DNA from: an uncultured Polyangiaceae bacterium
GTDB lineage: Bacteria > Myxococcota_A > Polyangia > Polyangiales > Houyiibacteriaceae
NCBI GenBank assembly: GCA_947258625.1
Contig: CAMYJN010000073.1
Location: 1-8,410 of the forward strand
Reading direction: 5' to 3'
DNA: 8,410 nt
Within the stretch, counting starts at the first letter, position 1. The number at the start of each line of letters is the position of its first letter. The notes under the pieces were generated by a model that made no database searches, was not told where the DNA came from, and saw nothing but the letters and a program-made list of their open reading frames with translations. Positions 1 to 5,973 of the stretch are shown here, piece after piece. A program made the translations under genes and the position numbers.

Positions 1-156
1 GAGGTGCGCCAACGCCGTGGCACCGGTCTCGGGCTCTTCGTCGTCTGGGCCCTGGTGAAGCAGCTCGGCGGTGATGTACAAGCATTTTCCAAGGGCCGAG
101 GGCAGGGCACCACCATGCGTGTCGAGCTGCCCATGGCCCATGCGGTGAGTGGATGA
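1..156 (+). CDS. Sensor histidine kinase, C-terminal end only (5' truncated by window)
   Basis: The reading frame is open from base 1 and ends at TGA 154-156, giving the last 51 codons of a protein that begins outside the window. The visible part contains the sequence GTGLGLFVV at about residues 7-15, which is the G2 box of the GHKL/HATPase_c ATP-binding domain of histidine kinases. It is followed by a helix and the closing strand pair (KQLGGDVQAFSKGRGQG, then TTMRVELP) that normally end this fold. Nothing can be said about the sensor domain or its signal. The stop codon overlaps the start of the response regulator gene in an ATGA, so the two are surely co-transcribed and probably translationally coupled. 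The kinase would phosphorylate the regulator encoded next door. Identity as a histidine kinase is well supported by the G2 box plus the cognate neighbour, but the subfamily cannot be assigned. Confidence 0.88.
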   Translation, partial: EVRQRRGTGLGLFVVWALVKQLGGDVQAFSKGRGQGTTMRVELPMAHAVSG

Positions 157-869
157 TGACCAGCAATGAAGCGCAGAAGCTCCTCATCGTCGAGGACGAA
201 GAGCACCTGGCCGCCGGTCTCAAGCTGAATCTCGAGCTCGAGGGCTATCGAGTCGAGGTCGCCGCCAACGCCAAGGAGGCGGGCCAGCGCCTGCTAGACC
301 CGAACGGCTACGACGCGATCGTCTTGGACGTCATGTTGCCCGACGTCAACGGCTTCGAGCTCTGCAAGAGGTTTCGGGACGCGGGGAATTTCGTGCCGGT
401 CATCATGCTGACGGCGCGCTCGTCCCCCGAAGATCGAGTCCTTGGTCTGGAGGCCGGCGCTGACGACTACATGGTCAAACCCTTCGAGCTCGGCGAGCTG
501 CTCGCCAGGGTGCGCTCCGTGCTCCGGCGCCAACGCTGGGAGCAAGTCTTGGGCAGCAACACCAAAGCCAGCACCCTGTCGTTTGGGGGCGCCCAAATCA
601 ACTTCGATACACACGAAGTGCAAGTCGCCGGCGAACAGGTTCAATTGACACAGTTGGAGCTCGACCTGCTTCGCTACTTCGCGGAAAACGCGGGCCGCGT
701 TCTGAGCCGCACCGAGCTTCTCGAACGGGTTTGGAAACTTCGCAACTACGGCAACACCCGTACCGTCGACAACTTCATCTCGCGCCTCCGCCGACGGTTC
801 GAAGAGGACCCTAGCTCCCCGACCCACTTCCTCTCCGTCCGGGGCGCCGGCTACAAATTCATCGCTTAG
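153..869 (+). CDS. OmpR/PhoB-family two-component response regulator
   Basis: This 238-residue protein has the standard two-domain layout. The receiver domain (about residues 8-125) shows the acidic pair E14-D15, the phospho-acceptor D59 in VLDVMLPDVNG, T87 in the MLTAR segment and K109 in the VKPFE segment, so all catalytic positions are intact. The C-terminal winged-helix DNA-binding domain (about residues 142-238) has the family hallmarks LTQLELDLLRYF, RTVDNFISRLRRRFE and the terminal GAGYKF. Length is typical for the OmpR/PhoB class. It acts in the cytoplasm as a transcription factor activated by phosphorylation from the kinase encoded immediately upstream. Two adjacent ATG codons (153 and 156) could serve as start; the first overlaps the kinase stop in ATGA, and no strong ribosome binding site is visible, which fits translational coupling. 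Target genes are unknown; the next gene downstream is a desaturase but lies beyond a terminator. Confidence 0.96.
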   Translation: MMTSNEAQKLLIVEDEEHLAAGLKLNLELEGYRVEVAANAKEAGQRLLDPNGYDAIVLDVMLPDVNGFELCKRFRDAGNFVPVIMLTARSSPEDRVLGLEAGADDYMVKPFELGELLARVRSVLRRQRWEQVLGSNTKASTLSFGGAQINFDTHEVQVAGEQVQLTQLELDLLRYFAENAGRVLSRTELLERVWKLRNYGNTRTVDNFISRLRRRFEEDPSSPTHFLSVRGAGYKFIA

Positions 870-901
870 GAAGCGTGAGTAGTCCGCTTTGCCAGCCGTC
901 C

Positions 902-926
902 ACCCTCTGAAGAAGGAGGGTCTTTT
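902..926 (+). terminator. Rho-independent terminator after the two-component operon
   Basis: A perfect 6-bp inverted repeat, ACCCTC at 902-907 and GAGGGT at 916-921, encloses an 8-base loop and is followed by CTTTT at 922-926. It sits 33 bases after the response regulator stop codon, where an intrinsic terminator for the kinase-regulator operon would be expected. The stem is short but GC-rich and the T tract is modest. The rest of the gap (927-1000) must hold the promoter of the desaturase; a TTTACA at 929-934 is a possible -35 box, but I see no convincing -10 box at the right distance. Confidence 0.7.
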
Positions 927-973
927 CATTTACAGAACTATGACAAATCGAGGATGAACGGTGACGGTGCCTG

Positions 974-996
974 TCGAGGGTCTGGGATAGCCTCGA
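974..996 (+). promoter_or_regulatory. Hairpin in the leader directly before the desaturase start
   Basis: TCGAGG at 974-979 and CCTCGA at 991-996 form a perfect 6-bp inverted repeat with an 11-base loop, ending only 4 bases before the desaturase ATG at 1001. The only purine-rich stretch able to act as a weak ribosome binding site (TGGGA at 983-987) lies in the loop, and GAGG lies in the left arm, so folding could affect ribosome loading. Whether it acts in RNA, as a protein-binding site in DNA, or not at all is unknown. Confidence 0.3.
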
Positions 997-1000
997 AACC

Positions 1001-1921
1001 ATGGACAGGAACGTTGCGGAGGCGAAGCTTCCCGAGCGATCGTCGAGCCGCTCCGAGCAGTGGCGACGGGCTACGATATTCGTGCTTTCGCATGTTGCGG
1101 TGCTAGGCGCGTTCTGGTCGGGGGTGACTTGGCAGGCGGTGGCCCTTTGCTTCGTGCTCCTGTTCGTTCGTATCTGGGGCATCACCGCGGGCTATCATCG
1201 CTACTTCGCTCACCGGACCTACAAGACCAGTCGCGTGTTTCAGTTTTTCCTCGCGATCCTCGCGCAGAGCAGCTCTCAAAAAGGCGTGCTCTGGTGGGCG
1301 GCTCATCATCGAGTTCATCACAAGCTCTCTGACCAGGACGGCGACGTTCACTCACCGGTGAAGAACGGCTTCTTCTACGCGCACGTCGGATGGATCTTCG
1401 ACAACAACAACGAGACCCGGTGGGACAAGATACGCGACTTCGCGAAGTACCCCGAGCTTCGCTGGCTCGATCGGTATTGGGCCGTCCCTCCCACTCTTCT
1501 TGCTCTGGCCTGTTTCTCGATCGCCGGTTGGCCCGGCTTGTTCATCGGCTTCTTCTTGAGCACGGTGCTCCTCTGGCACAACACATTCCTTATCAACTCG
1601 GTCACACACGTCTGGGGTAAAAAGCGTTTCGACACGAGCGACGAGAGCCGCAACAACATGGTGACCGCCTTGCTCACCCTCGGAGAGGGTTGGCACAACA
1701 ACCACCACCACTACCAGTCTTCCTGCCGCAACGGCTTCTACTGGTGGGAAATCGACGTGACCTATTACGTGCTCAAGATGCTGAGCTGGATTGGCCTCGT
1801 TTGGGACATTCGCGACGTCCCCGTGCGGGTCCTCGAAGAAGGACGACGCCGCGACGCAGGCGAGATGGACCAGGATCAAACCCTCGGCGAGCGCCCGAAG
1901 AAACTCCCCTTAGCTGCCTAG
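1001..1921 (+). CDS. Membrane fatty acid (acyl-CoA, delta-9 type) desaturase
   Basis: This 306-residue integral membrane protein belongs to the di-iron fatty acid desaturase family 1 (stearoyl-CoA desaturase type), which uses O2 and electrons from a reductase partner to place a cis double bond in an acyl chain. All three histidine clusters are present: HRYFAH at residues 66-71, HRVHH at 103-107 and HNNHH at 232-236. The conserved NSxxH motif ends in H203. Hydrophobic stretches at about 25-60, 77-92 and 160-192 match the family's paired transmembrane hairpins, with the histidine boxes on the cytoplasmic side. There is no fused cytochrome b5 domain, so an external electron donor is needed. The charged tail after about residue 275 is probably cytoplasmic. 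ATG 1001 is the only methionine codon before the histidine boxes, and an in-frame stop at 962-964 limits upstream extension. Acyl-CoA rather than acyl-lipid as substrate, and the delta-9 position, are inferred from the family. Confidence 0.94.
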   Translation: MDRNVAEAKLPERSSSRSEQWRRATIFVLSHVAVLGAFWSGVTWQAVALCFVLLFVRIWGITAGYHRYFAHRTYKTSRVFQFFLAILAQSSSQKGVLWWAAHHRVHHKLSDQDGDVHSPVKNGFFYAHVGWIFDNNNETRWDKIRDFAKYPELRWLDRYWAVPPTLLALACFSIAGWPGLFIGFFLSTVLLWHNTFLINSVTHVWGKKRFDTSDESRNNMVTALLTLGEGWHNNHHHYQSSCRNGFYWWEIDVTYYVLKMLSWIGLVWDIRDVPVRVLEEGRRRDAGEMDQDQTLGERPKKLPLAA

Positions 1922-2033
1922 GCCAAGGCGAGCTGGCGGGGCTTCACGGGTTTGGCTACAACCACCAACGTAGGATGTGCGCCCACCATGGGGCGGGTTT
2001 CTTGCGGGGTTCCCAAGTATTTTCGCTGGTGTG

Positions 2034-2096
2034 CATCTGTAGGTCTCCGTCGGGCTGCCGAATACCGTTCAGTGATTATACAGATGTAGGCTCCGT
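2034..2096. repeat. Imperfect repeated motif in the gap upstream of the aldehyde dehydrogenase
   Basis: CATCTGTAGGTCTCCGT at 2034-2050 is echoed by CAGATGTAGGCTCCGT at 2081-2096, with one base fewer and a few changes. The common core GTAGG(T)CTCCGT occurs twice, 47 bases apart. The outer parts CATCTGT (2034-2040) and ACAGATG (2080-2086) also form a perfect 7-bp inverted repeat. Between the copies, TATACA at 2077-2082 could serve as a -10 box, with a poor -35 candidate CTGCCG at 2055-2060. The copies may be regulator half-sites or chance similarity. Confidence 0.3.
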
Positions 2097-2114
2097 TGCG
2101 AAACTGTTTCGCAA
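2096..2114. promoter_or_regulatory. Perfect 19-bp palindrome, candidate operator for the aldehyde dehydrogenase gene
   Basis: The sequence TTGCGAAACTGTTTCGCAA is a perfect inverted repeat with 9-bp arms around a single central base. It lies 64 bases upstream of the aldehyde dehydrogenase start codon and about 14 bases downstream of the TATACA -10 candidate at 2077-2082, close to the probable transcription start, where a repressor would block initiation. No T tract follows, and the arms hold only A, T, G and C in mixed order, so it looks like a dimeric-protein binding site more than a terminator. GAAAC/GTTTC half-sites recall those of fatty-acid-sensing TetR-family regulators such as PsrA, though the spacing here is one base rather than two to four. 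That link is inference only, and no regulator gene is in the window. Confidence 0.55.
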
Positions 2115-2165
2115 ATTTCATAAACACTGAAGATCAAAAGAGATTTCTGCAGACCATCGCCCGTC

Positions 2166-2170
2166 AGGAG
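2166..2170 (+). promoter_or_regulatory. Shine-Dalgarno site of the aldehyde dehydrogenase gene
   Basis: AGGAG at 2166-2170 lies 8 bases before ATG 2179. This good match and spacing decides the start in favour of 2179 over the internal methionine at residue 21. Confidence 0.7.
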
Positions 2171-2178
2171 CTCCGCCC

Positions 2179-3591
2179 ATGCCTCAACCCCGCCTCGTTT
2201 CTCCATCCTCTGAGCAGCAGGATGACCCGGCATTCAATATGGCCCGCGCCCTGAGCGCCCATTTCGAAACGGGATCGACCAAGTCGCTCTCTTGGCGTTT
2301 TTCCCAGCTCGACGCGCTCGAGCATTTCTTGATGGAACGGGAGCAAGACATCCTCGATGCGCTGCATGCCGACCTCCGCAAGCCGGCGATGGAAGCGTTT
2401 TCCTCGGAAATCGGTTTTGCAATTTCGGAGCTTCGTCTGGCGCGCAAAAACCTCGCCCGATGGATGAAGCCCGAGCGGGTCCGGACCCCTTGGCTCGTGA
2501 TGCCGGGCCGAAGCTACATTTACAGAGAGCCGCTCGGTGTAACGCTCATCATCGCGGCTTGGAACTATCCTTTTCACTTGATCGTCCTGCCGCTCATCGG
2601 CGCCATTGCAGCGGGGAACTGTGCGGCGCTCAAGCCGTCGGAGCTCGCTCCGCACGTGTCCGCCCTGCTCGCCAAGTGGATCCCCAAGTATTTCGATACG
2701 AAAGCGATTCGGGTCGTGGAAGGGGGGCCGCCGGAAACGACTGCGCTGCTGCGCCAGAACTGGGACCACATTTTCTACACCGGCAACGGAAGGGTGGGCC
2801 GGATCGTCATGGAAGCGGCCGCGAAGCATCTGACGCCCGTTACTCTCGAGCTCGGGGGCAAGAGTCCTTGCATCGTCGACGAGAGCGCAGACTTAGACAC
2901 GACGGCCAAGAGGATCGTGTACGGCAAGTTCTTCAACGCCGGTCAGACGTGCGTCGCGCCGGACTATGTCTTGGTTCACGATCGCGTTCATGACGCGCTC
3001 GTCAATCGAATGGTCGCCACGATTCGCGAATTCTACGGGGACGATCCCAAGCAGAGCACCGATTTCAGCCGCATCATCAACGAGCGGCACCACGCCCGAC
3101 TGAGCCGATTTCTCGACGACGCAGACATCGTCACCGGCGGGGAGACGGATCCATCCGAACGTTATATCGCCCCCACGATTTTGAAGAACGTCAACGAAGA
3201 CGATGCGCTGATGCAGGAGGAGATCTTCGGCCCCATCCTCCCGTTGATCTCCTTTTCGAGCGTCGACTCGGCAATCGGCTTCGTCAATCGCCACGCCAAG
3301 CCAGTCGCCCTCTACCTTTTTTCACGAGAGCGGGAAGTCCAAGAGCGTGTCCTGGCCAGGACGAGCGCCGGTGGAACAGCCATTAATCACGTTTGGCTTC
3401 ACTTCGGCGTTCCTGGGCTGCCATTCGGGGGCGTGGGCGAGAGCGGCATGGGCGCCTACCACGGTCGCCATTCCTTCGAGACCTTCTCACACCGCCGTTC
3501 AGTTCTGAAAAAGCCCACACTTCCGGACCCTCCGCTCATCTTTCCACCGTACACCGCCCGGACGATGCGCTGGTTGAAGAAGCTGTTCTAA
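2179..3591 (+). CDS. NAD(P)-dependent aldehyde dehydrogenase, class 3 (fatty/aryl aldehyde) type
   Basis: This 470-residue cytoplasmic enzyme oxidises an aldehyde to a carboxylic acid with NAD(P)+. The length and the absence of the long N-terminal extension of classes 1/2 fit the ALDH3-like branch, which contains fatty aldehyde and coniferyl aldehyde dehydrogenases. Visible landmarks are AAWNYPF with the oxyanion-hole N129, LKPSE at 151-155 for cofactor binding, TGNGRVG at 201-207, the general base E224 in TLELGGK, the nucleophile C258 in NAGQTC, E348 in EEIFGP, and a PFGGVGESGMGAYHG block at 415-429. The tail (PPYTARTMRWLKKLF) resembles the end of class-3 enzymes, with no clear membrane anchor. 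No catalytic residue is missing. A strong ribosome binding site supports the start. The gene has its own upstream region with a palindromic operator candidate, and its TAA overlaps the stop of the convergent gene. Substrate cannot be read from the sequence; a long-chain aldehyde is plausible given nearby lipid genes. Confidence 0.95.
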   Translation: MPQPRLVSPSSEQQDDPAFNMARALSAHFETGSTKSLSWRFSQLDALEHFLMEREQDILDALHADLRKPAMEAFSSEIGFAISELRLARKNLARWMKPERVRTPWLVMPGRSYIYREPLGVTLIIAAWNYPFHLIVLPLIGAIAAGNCAALKPSELAPHVSALLAKWIPKYFDTKAIRVVEGGPPETTALLRQNWDHIFYTGNGRVGRIVMEAAAKHLTPVTLELGGKSPCIVDESADLDTTAKRIVYGKFFNAGQTCVAPDYVLVHDRVHDALVNRMVATIREFYGDDPKQSTDFSRIINERHHARLSRFLDDADIVTGGETDPSERYIAPTILKNVNEDDALMQEEIFGPILPLISFSSVDSAIGFVNRHAKPVALYLFSREREVQERVLARTSAGGTAINHVWLHFGVPGLPFGGVGESGMGAYHGRHSFETFSHRRSVLKKPTLPDPPLIFPPYTARTMRWLKKLF

Positions 3592-4259
3592 AGATTGTCT
3601 GTGCGAAGTGCGGCGACTTCGGCCTCGACGTGCCGTTTGAAGTAGAACGGGATCCGAAGCAGGTCCTTCCGAACTGCCGGGCGAATGATCGACACGAAGA
3701 CACCGTCGCCGATGTCGACGAGCGCGCCAAAGGACACCAGCGTTTGATTTGCCTTGTAGGGACGAACTCGCATGAAGCCCCAGCCGGCCCGGATGTCATG
3801 CGCCTGCGAATGATCGACTCGAAAGACCATCGACCGCCGATCGGCCTCGAGCGTCGTCTGCAGCACGTATCGAACGTCGATGGGGCCCCACTCCTGGCGA
3901 ATCGCCAAGTCGGCTTCTTCTCCAGCTCGATGCTTGATGTCGCTCTCGGTCACGAGGGGGATGAAATTCTTGTAGCCCGTTAGATTCGTCAGAGCGTCCC
4001 AGGCGACGTCGACCGGCACGTCCATGATTTGCCAACTCTGTCCGCCAATGAGCTTGTAGGCGCCTCGCTGCTCGTTCTTGTGCTTCATGACGAGCTCACC
4101 CGCAGCAAGGAGCTTCTTGTCTTCGGTGGTGAGTTGATCGTTGCTGGAGAAGGATCGGGAGGGTGCCGCGAAAGACACGACGACGACCGAAAGCATCGCG
4201 AGAGAAGTGGTCAAAATTGACCAGCGGCTGCGTTCCTGTCTATCTCTGGAATTATTCAT
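3588..4259 (-). CDS. Exported SRPBCC/START-like protein of unknown function
   Basis: From ATG at 4259 the protein has 223 residues. A basic N-terminus (residues 1-13) is followed by a hydrophobic stretch (about 14-31) and a plausible signal peptidase site near SFA-A at 31-32, so export to the periplasm or attachment to the membrane is likely. The rest (about 72-215) has the pattern of the SRPBCC/polyketide-cyclase (Coq10/START) fold: QSWQIMDVPVDVAWDALTNLTGYKNFIP early, several amphipathic strands, and a long C-terminal helix. Members bind hydrophobic ligands in a cavity; the ligand here is unknown. The start at 4259 is chosen because AAGAGGA lies 8 bases upstream; further upstream ATGs (4289, 4352) would give an unusually long basic leader. 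The gene lies between two plus-strand genes and touches both: its TAG overlaps the aldehyde dehydrogenase TAA, and its ATG shares a CATG with the antiporter start. Fold assignment is moderately sure; function is not known. Confidence 0.8.
   Translation of the reverse strand: MNNSRDRQERSRWSILTTSLAMLSVVVVSFAAPSRSFSSNDQLTTEDKKLLAAGELVMKHKNEQRGAYKLIGGQSWQIMDVPVDVAWDALTNLTGYKNFIPLVTESDIKHRAGEEADLAIRQEWGPIDVRYVLQTTLEADRRSMVFRVDHSQAHDIRAGWGFMRVRPYKANQTLVSFGALVDIGDGVFVSIIRPAVRKDLLRIPFYFKRHVEAEVAALRTDNL
4208..4223 (+). promoter_or_regulatory. Palindrome overlapping a -35-like box upstream of the antiporter
   Basis: TGGTCAA (4208-4214) and TTGACCA (4217-4223) form perfect 7-bp arms around AA. TTGACC at 4217-4222 matches the sigma-70 -35 consensus at five of six positions, and TATCTC at 4241-4246 is a weak -10 candidate 18 bases further on; this promoter would start transcription only a few bases before the antiporter ATG at 4258. 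The palindrome would then be an operator on the -35 box. It also lies within early codons of the opposite-strand SRPBCC gene, so part of the match could be coding coincidence. Confidence 0.35.
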
Positions 4260-5973
4260 GCGGGCAGTCCTCTTCGGTTTGGTCATCATCCTGGTTTTCG
4301 CGGCCACAAGAGCCGGCGCTCTTTCCAATGACGATCCCGCTCCGAACCTCATTCAAGATATTTCGTTGAATATTACACCGGGGGCGGTGGTCGAGGTAGC
4401 CGACGTCGCCGAGGCGGGCGGGCTTCCCCGGTGGACGTCGATTTTGCCCCCGCTTCTCGCGATCCTTCTCGCGTTGCTGTTCCGCCACGTGCTCGTGGCG
4501 TTGGTCTTCGGGGTTTGGCTCGGCGCGTTTCTGATCTCGGACTTGTCGTTCGTCACTTCATTCGCCCGCTTGCTCGACACGCACATCGTCAACGCGATTG
4601 CCGATCGCGGACACGCGTCGATTCTCGTCTTCAGTTTGCTACTCGGGGGGATGCTCGGCCTGATGACACAGAGCGGTGGGGCCAAGGGCCTCGCCTCTTG
4701 GGTGGGTACCGATGCAACGAGCCGCCGCCGCGGACAGCTCACCACCTGGTTCCTCGGGCTGCTCGTGTTCTTCGATGACTACGCCAATTCACTCTTGGTG
4801 GGCTCCTCGATGCGTCCGGTCACCGACCGCCTTCGGATCAGCCGCGAGAAGCTTGCGTTCCTCGTCGACGCCACCGCGGCGCCCGTCGCGAGCCTCGCGC
4901 TGATCTCGTCATGGATCGGAGTCGAGGTCGGCTACATTGCCGATCAGTTCACCCATCTCGGGATTGACCGTGACGCCTACCTGACGTTCATCGAAACCAT
5001 TCCGTTTCGGTTCTATCCGATCCTCATGTTGGTCTTCGTCGCCTGGGTTTCTCTGCGGGGCCGTGACTTCGGACCGATGCTTCGAGCGGAGCGGCGCGCG
5101 TTTCACGAGGGTTTGGCCTCGCGGCCCGGGGCACAGCCAGCTTCGGACTTTCACGAGGAGGCGGTCCCCGAGCACGTCCTCGGCCGTCCGATGAACGCGT
5201 TGATTCCGGTGGCCGTGGTGGTTCTAGTGGCCGCGATTGGAATCTACGTCGATGGACGGGCGAAAGTCGTGTCGGCAGGGATCGACGTTTCGCTCCGTGC
5301 GATCGTCGGCGAGGCCAGCTCCAGCGCCGCGATCCTCTGGGGGACCGGGGCAGGCTGCGTGGCCGCTTTCGCCCTTTCGGTAGGTAGCGGCGCGCTCTCG
5401 TTCGCCTCGTCGATCGACGCCTGGATGTCGGGAATGCGCTCCATGCTCTTTGCCGCAGTCATCTTGGTCTTGGCCTGGGCCCTCGGCGGAGTCTGCCGCG
5501 ACCTCGACACCGCGTCGTTCTTGATCGGTGCGGTCGGCGATTGGATCGCACCGGCCTGGATTCCGACGACGGTGTTCGTGATGGCGGCTTTGGTGAGCTT
5601 CGCGACGGGGACGTCGTGGGGCACGATGGCGATCCTGTTCCCCCTCGTCGTCCCCCTCGCGCACGAGATCGCGCCCGGCAACGAGACCATCCTTCTCGGC
5701 ACGGTGTCTTCGATTCTGGCGGGCTCCGTCTGGGGCGATCACTGTTCACCGATCTCGGACACGACGGTTCTCAGCTCCATGGCGAGCAGCTGCGACCACA
5801 TGGATCACGTTCGAACACAGCTTCCCTATGCGCTTCTCGTCGGAGCGGTGAGCGTGCTTTGCGCGGAGCTGCCCGTCGCCGCGGGCTGGTACGGCCCGTG
5901 GGTCGGCCTACTGGTCGGTGCGCTGGTGATGGTCGCGGCGTTCGAATCACTCAGTAAGCCCGTGCGGCGATAA
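4258..5973 (+). CDS. NhaC-family Na+/H+ antiporter
   Basis: From ATG 4258 the product is a 571-residue polytopic membrane protein. Family hallmarks of NhaC-type sodium/proton antiporters are GGMLGLMTQSGGAKGLASW at about 130-148, FFDDYANSLLVG at 171-182, FLVDATAAPVASL at 201-213, and GSVWGDHCSPISDTTVLSS at 489-507. Acidic residues D173, D174, D204, D494 and D501 lie in these motifs. Such proteins expel Na+ in exchange for H+ and help with pH and salt homeostasis; amino-acid/cation exchange is an alternative in this broad superfamily. The N-terminus is a likely signal peptide (hydrophobic 4-16, AGA cleavage site at 19-21), followed by a short extracytoplasmic segment (about 22-58) before the membrane core. 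The frame continues upstream to a TTG at 4141, but the signal peptide supports 4258, where only a weak GGA ribosome site is visible. It starts head-to-head with the SRPBCC gene and ends with a 27-base overlap with the convergent ligase gene. Confidence 0.9.
   Translation: MRAVLFGLVIILVFAATRAGALSNDDPAPNLIQDISLNITPGAVVEVADVAEAGGLPRWTSILPPLLAILLALLFRHVLVALVFGVWLGAFLISDLSFVTSFARLLDTHIVNAIADRGHASILVFSLLLGGMLGLMTQSGGAKGLASWVGTDATSRRRGQLTTWFLGLLVFFDDYANSLLVGSSMRPVTDRLRISREKLAFLVDATAAPVASLALISSWIGVEVGYIADQFTHLGIDRDAYLTFIETIPFRFYPILMLVFVAWVSLRGRDFGPMLRAERRAFHEGLASRPGAQPASDFHEEAVPEHVLGRPMNALIPVAVVVLVAAIGIYVDGRAKVVSAGIDVSLRAIVGEASSSAAILWGTGAGCVAAFALSVGSGALSFASSIDAWMSGMRSMLFAAVILVLAWALGGVCRDLDTASFLIGAVGDWIAPAWIPTTVFVMAALVSFATGTSWGTMAILFPLVVPLAHEIAPGNETILLGTVSSILAGSVWGDHCSPISDTTVLSSMASSCDHMDHVRTQLPYALLVGAVSVLCAELPVAAGWYGPWVGLLVGALVMVAAFESLSKPVRR
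4268..4274 (-). promoter_or_regulatory. Shine-Dalgarno site of the SRPBCC gene, inside the antiporter coding region
   Basis: Read on the minus strand this is AAGAGGA, 8 bases before ATG 4259. It decides the start of the SRPBCC gene and lies in codons 4-6 of the antiporter on the other strand. Confidence 0.6.

Noticed and set aside
294..929. 211-codon open frame on the minus strand opposite the response regulator
   Set aside because: It lies over a clear regulator gene, has no recognisable domain, and crosses the terminator; long antisense frames are normal in GC-rich DNA.
1352..1879. Minus-strand frame with a valine-rich run opposite the desaturase
   Set aside because: The valine run is the antisense of the histidine-asparagine codons in the third histidine box; it is a coding shadow.
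2012..2693. Shared 11-mer CCCAAGTATTT in the 1922-2178 gap (2012) and in the aldehyde dehydrogenase gene (2683)
   Set aside because: Only one short match, one copy within coding sequence; best explained by chance.
2164..2829. 221-codon minus-strand frame opposite the aldehyde dehydrogenase
   Set aside because: It covers catalytically intact dehydrogenase sequence and shows no family signature of its own.
3604..3621. Hairpin CGAAGT/ACTTCG after the aldehyde dehydrogenase stop as a terminator
   Set aside because: Six-bp arms without any following T tract, inside SRPBCC coding sequence; not strong enough to call.
4141..4257. N-terminal extension of the antiporter from a TTG start
   Set aside because: The extra 39 residues are hydrophilic, overlap the SRPBCC coding start on the other strand, and would bury a good signal peptide.
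5224..5742. Arginine- and histidine-rich minus-strand frame opposite the antiporter
   Set aside because: Low-complexity charged composition without domain features; it mirrors the hydrophobic codons of the membrane protein.
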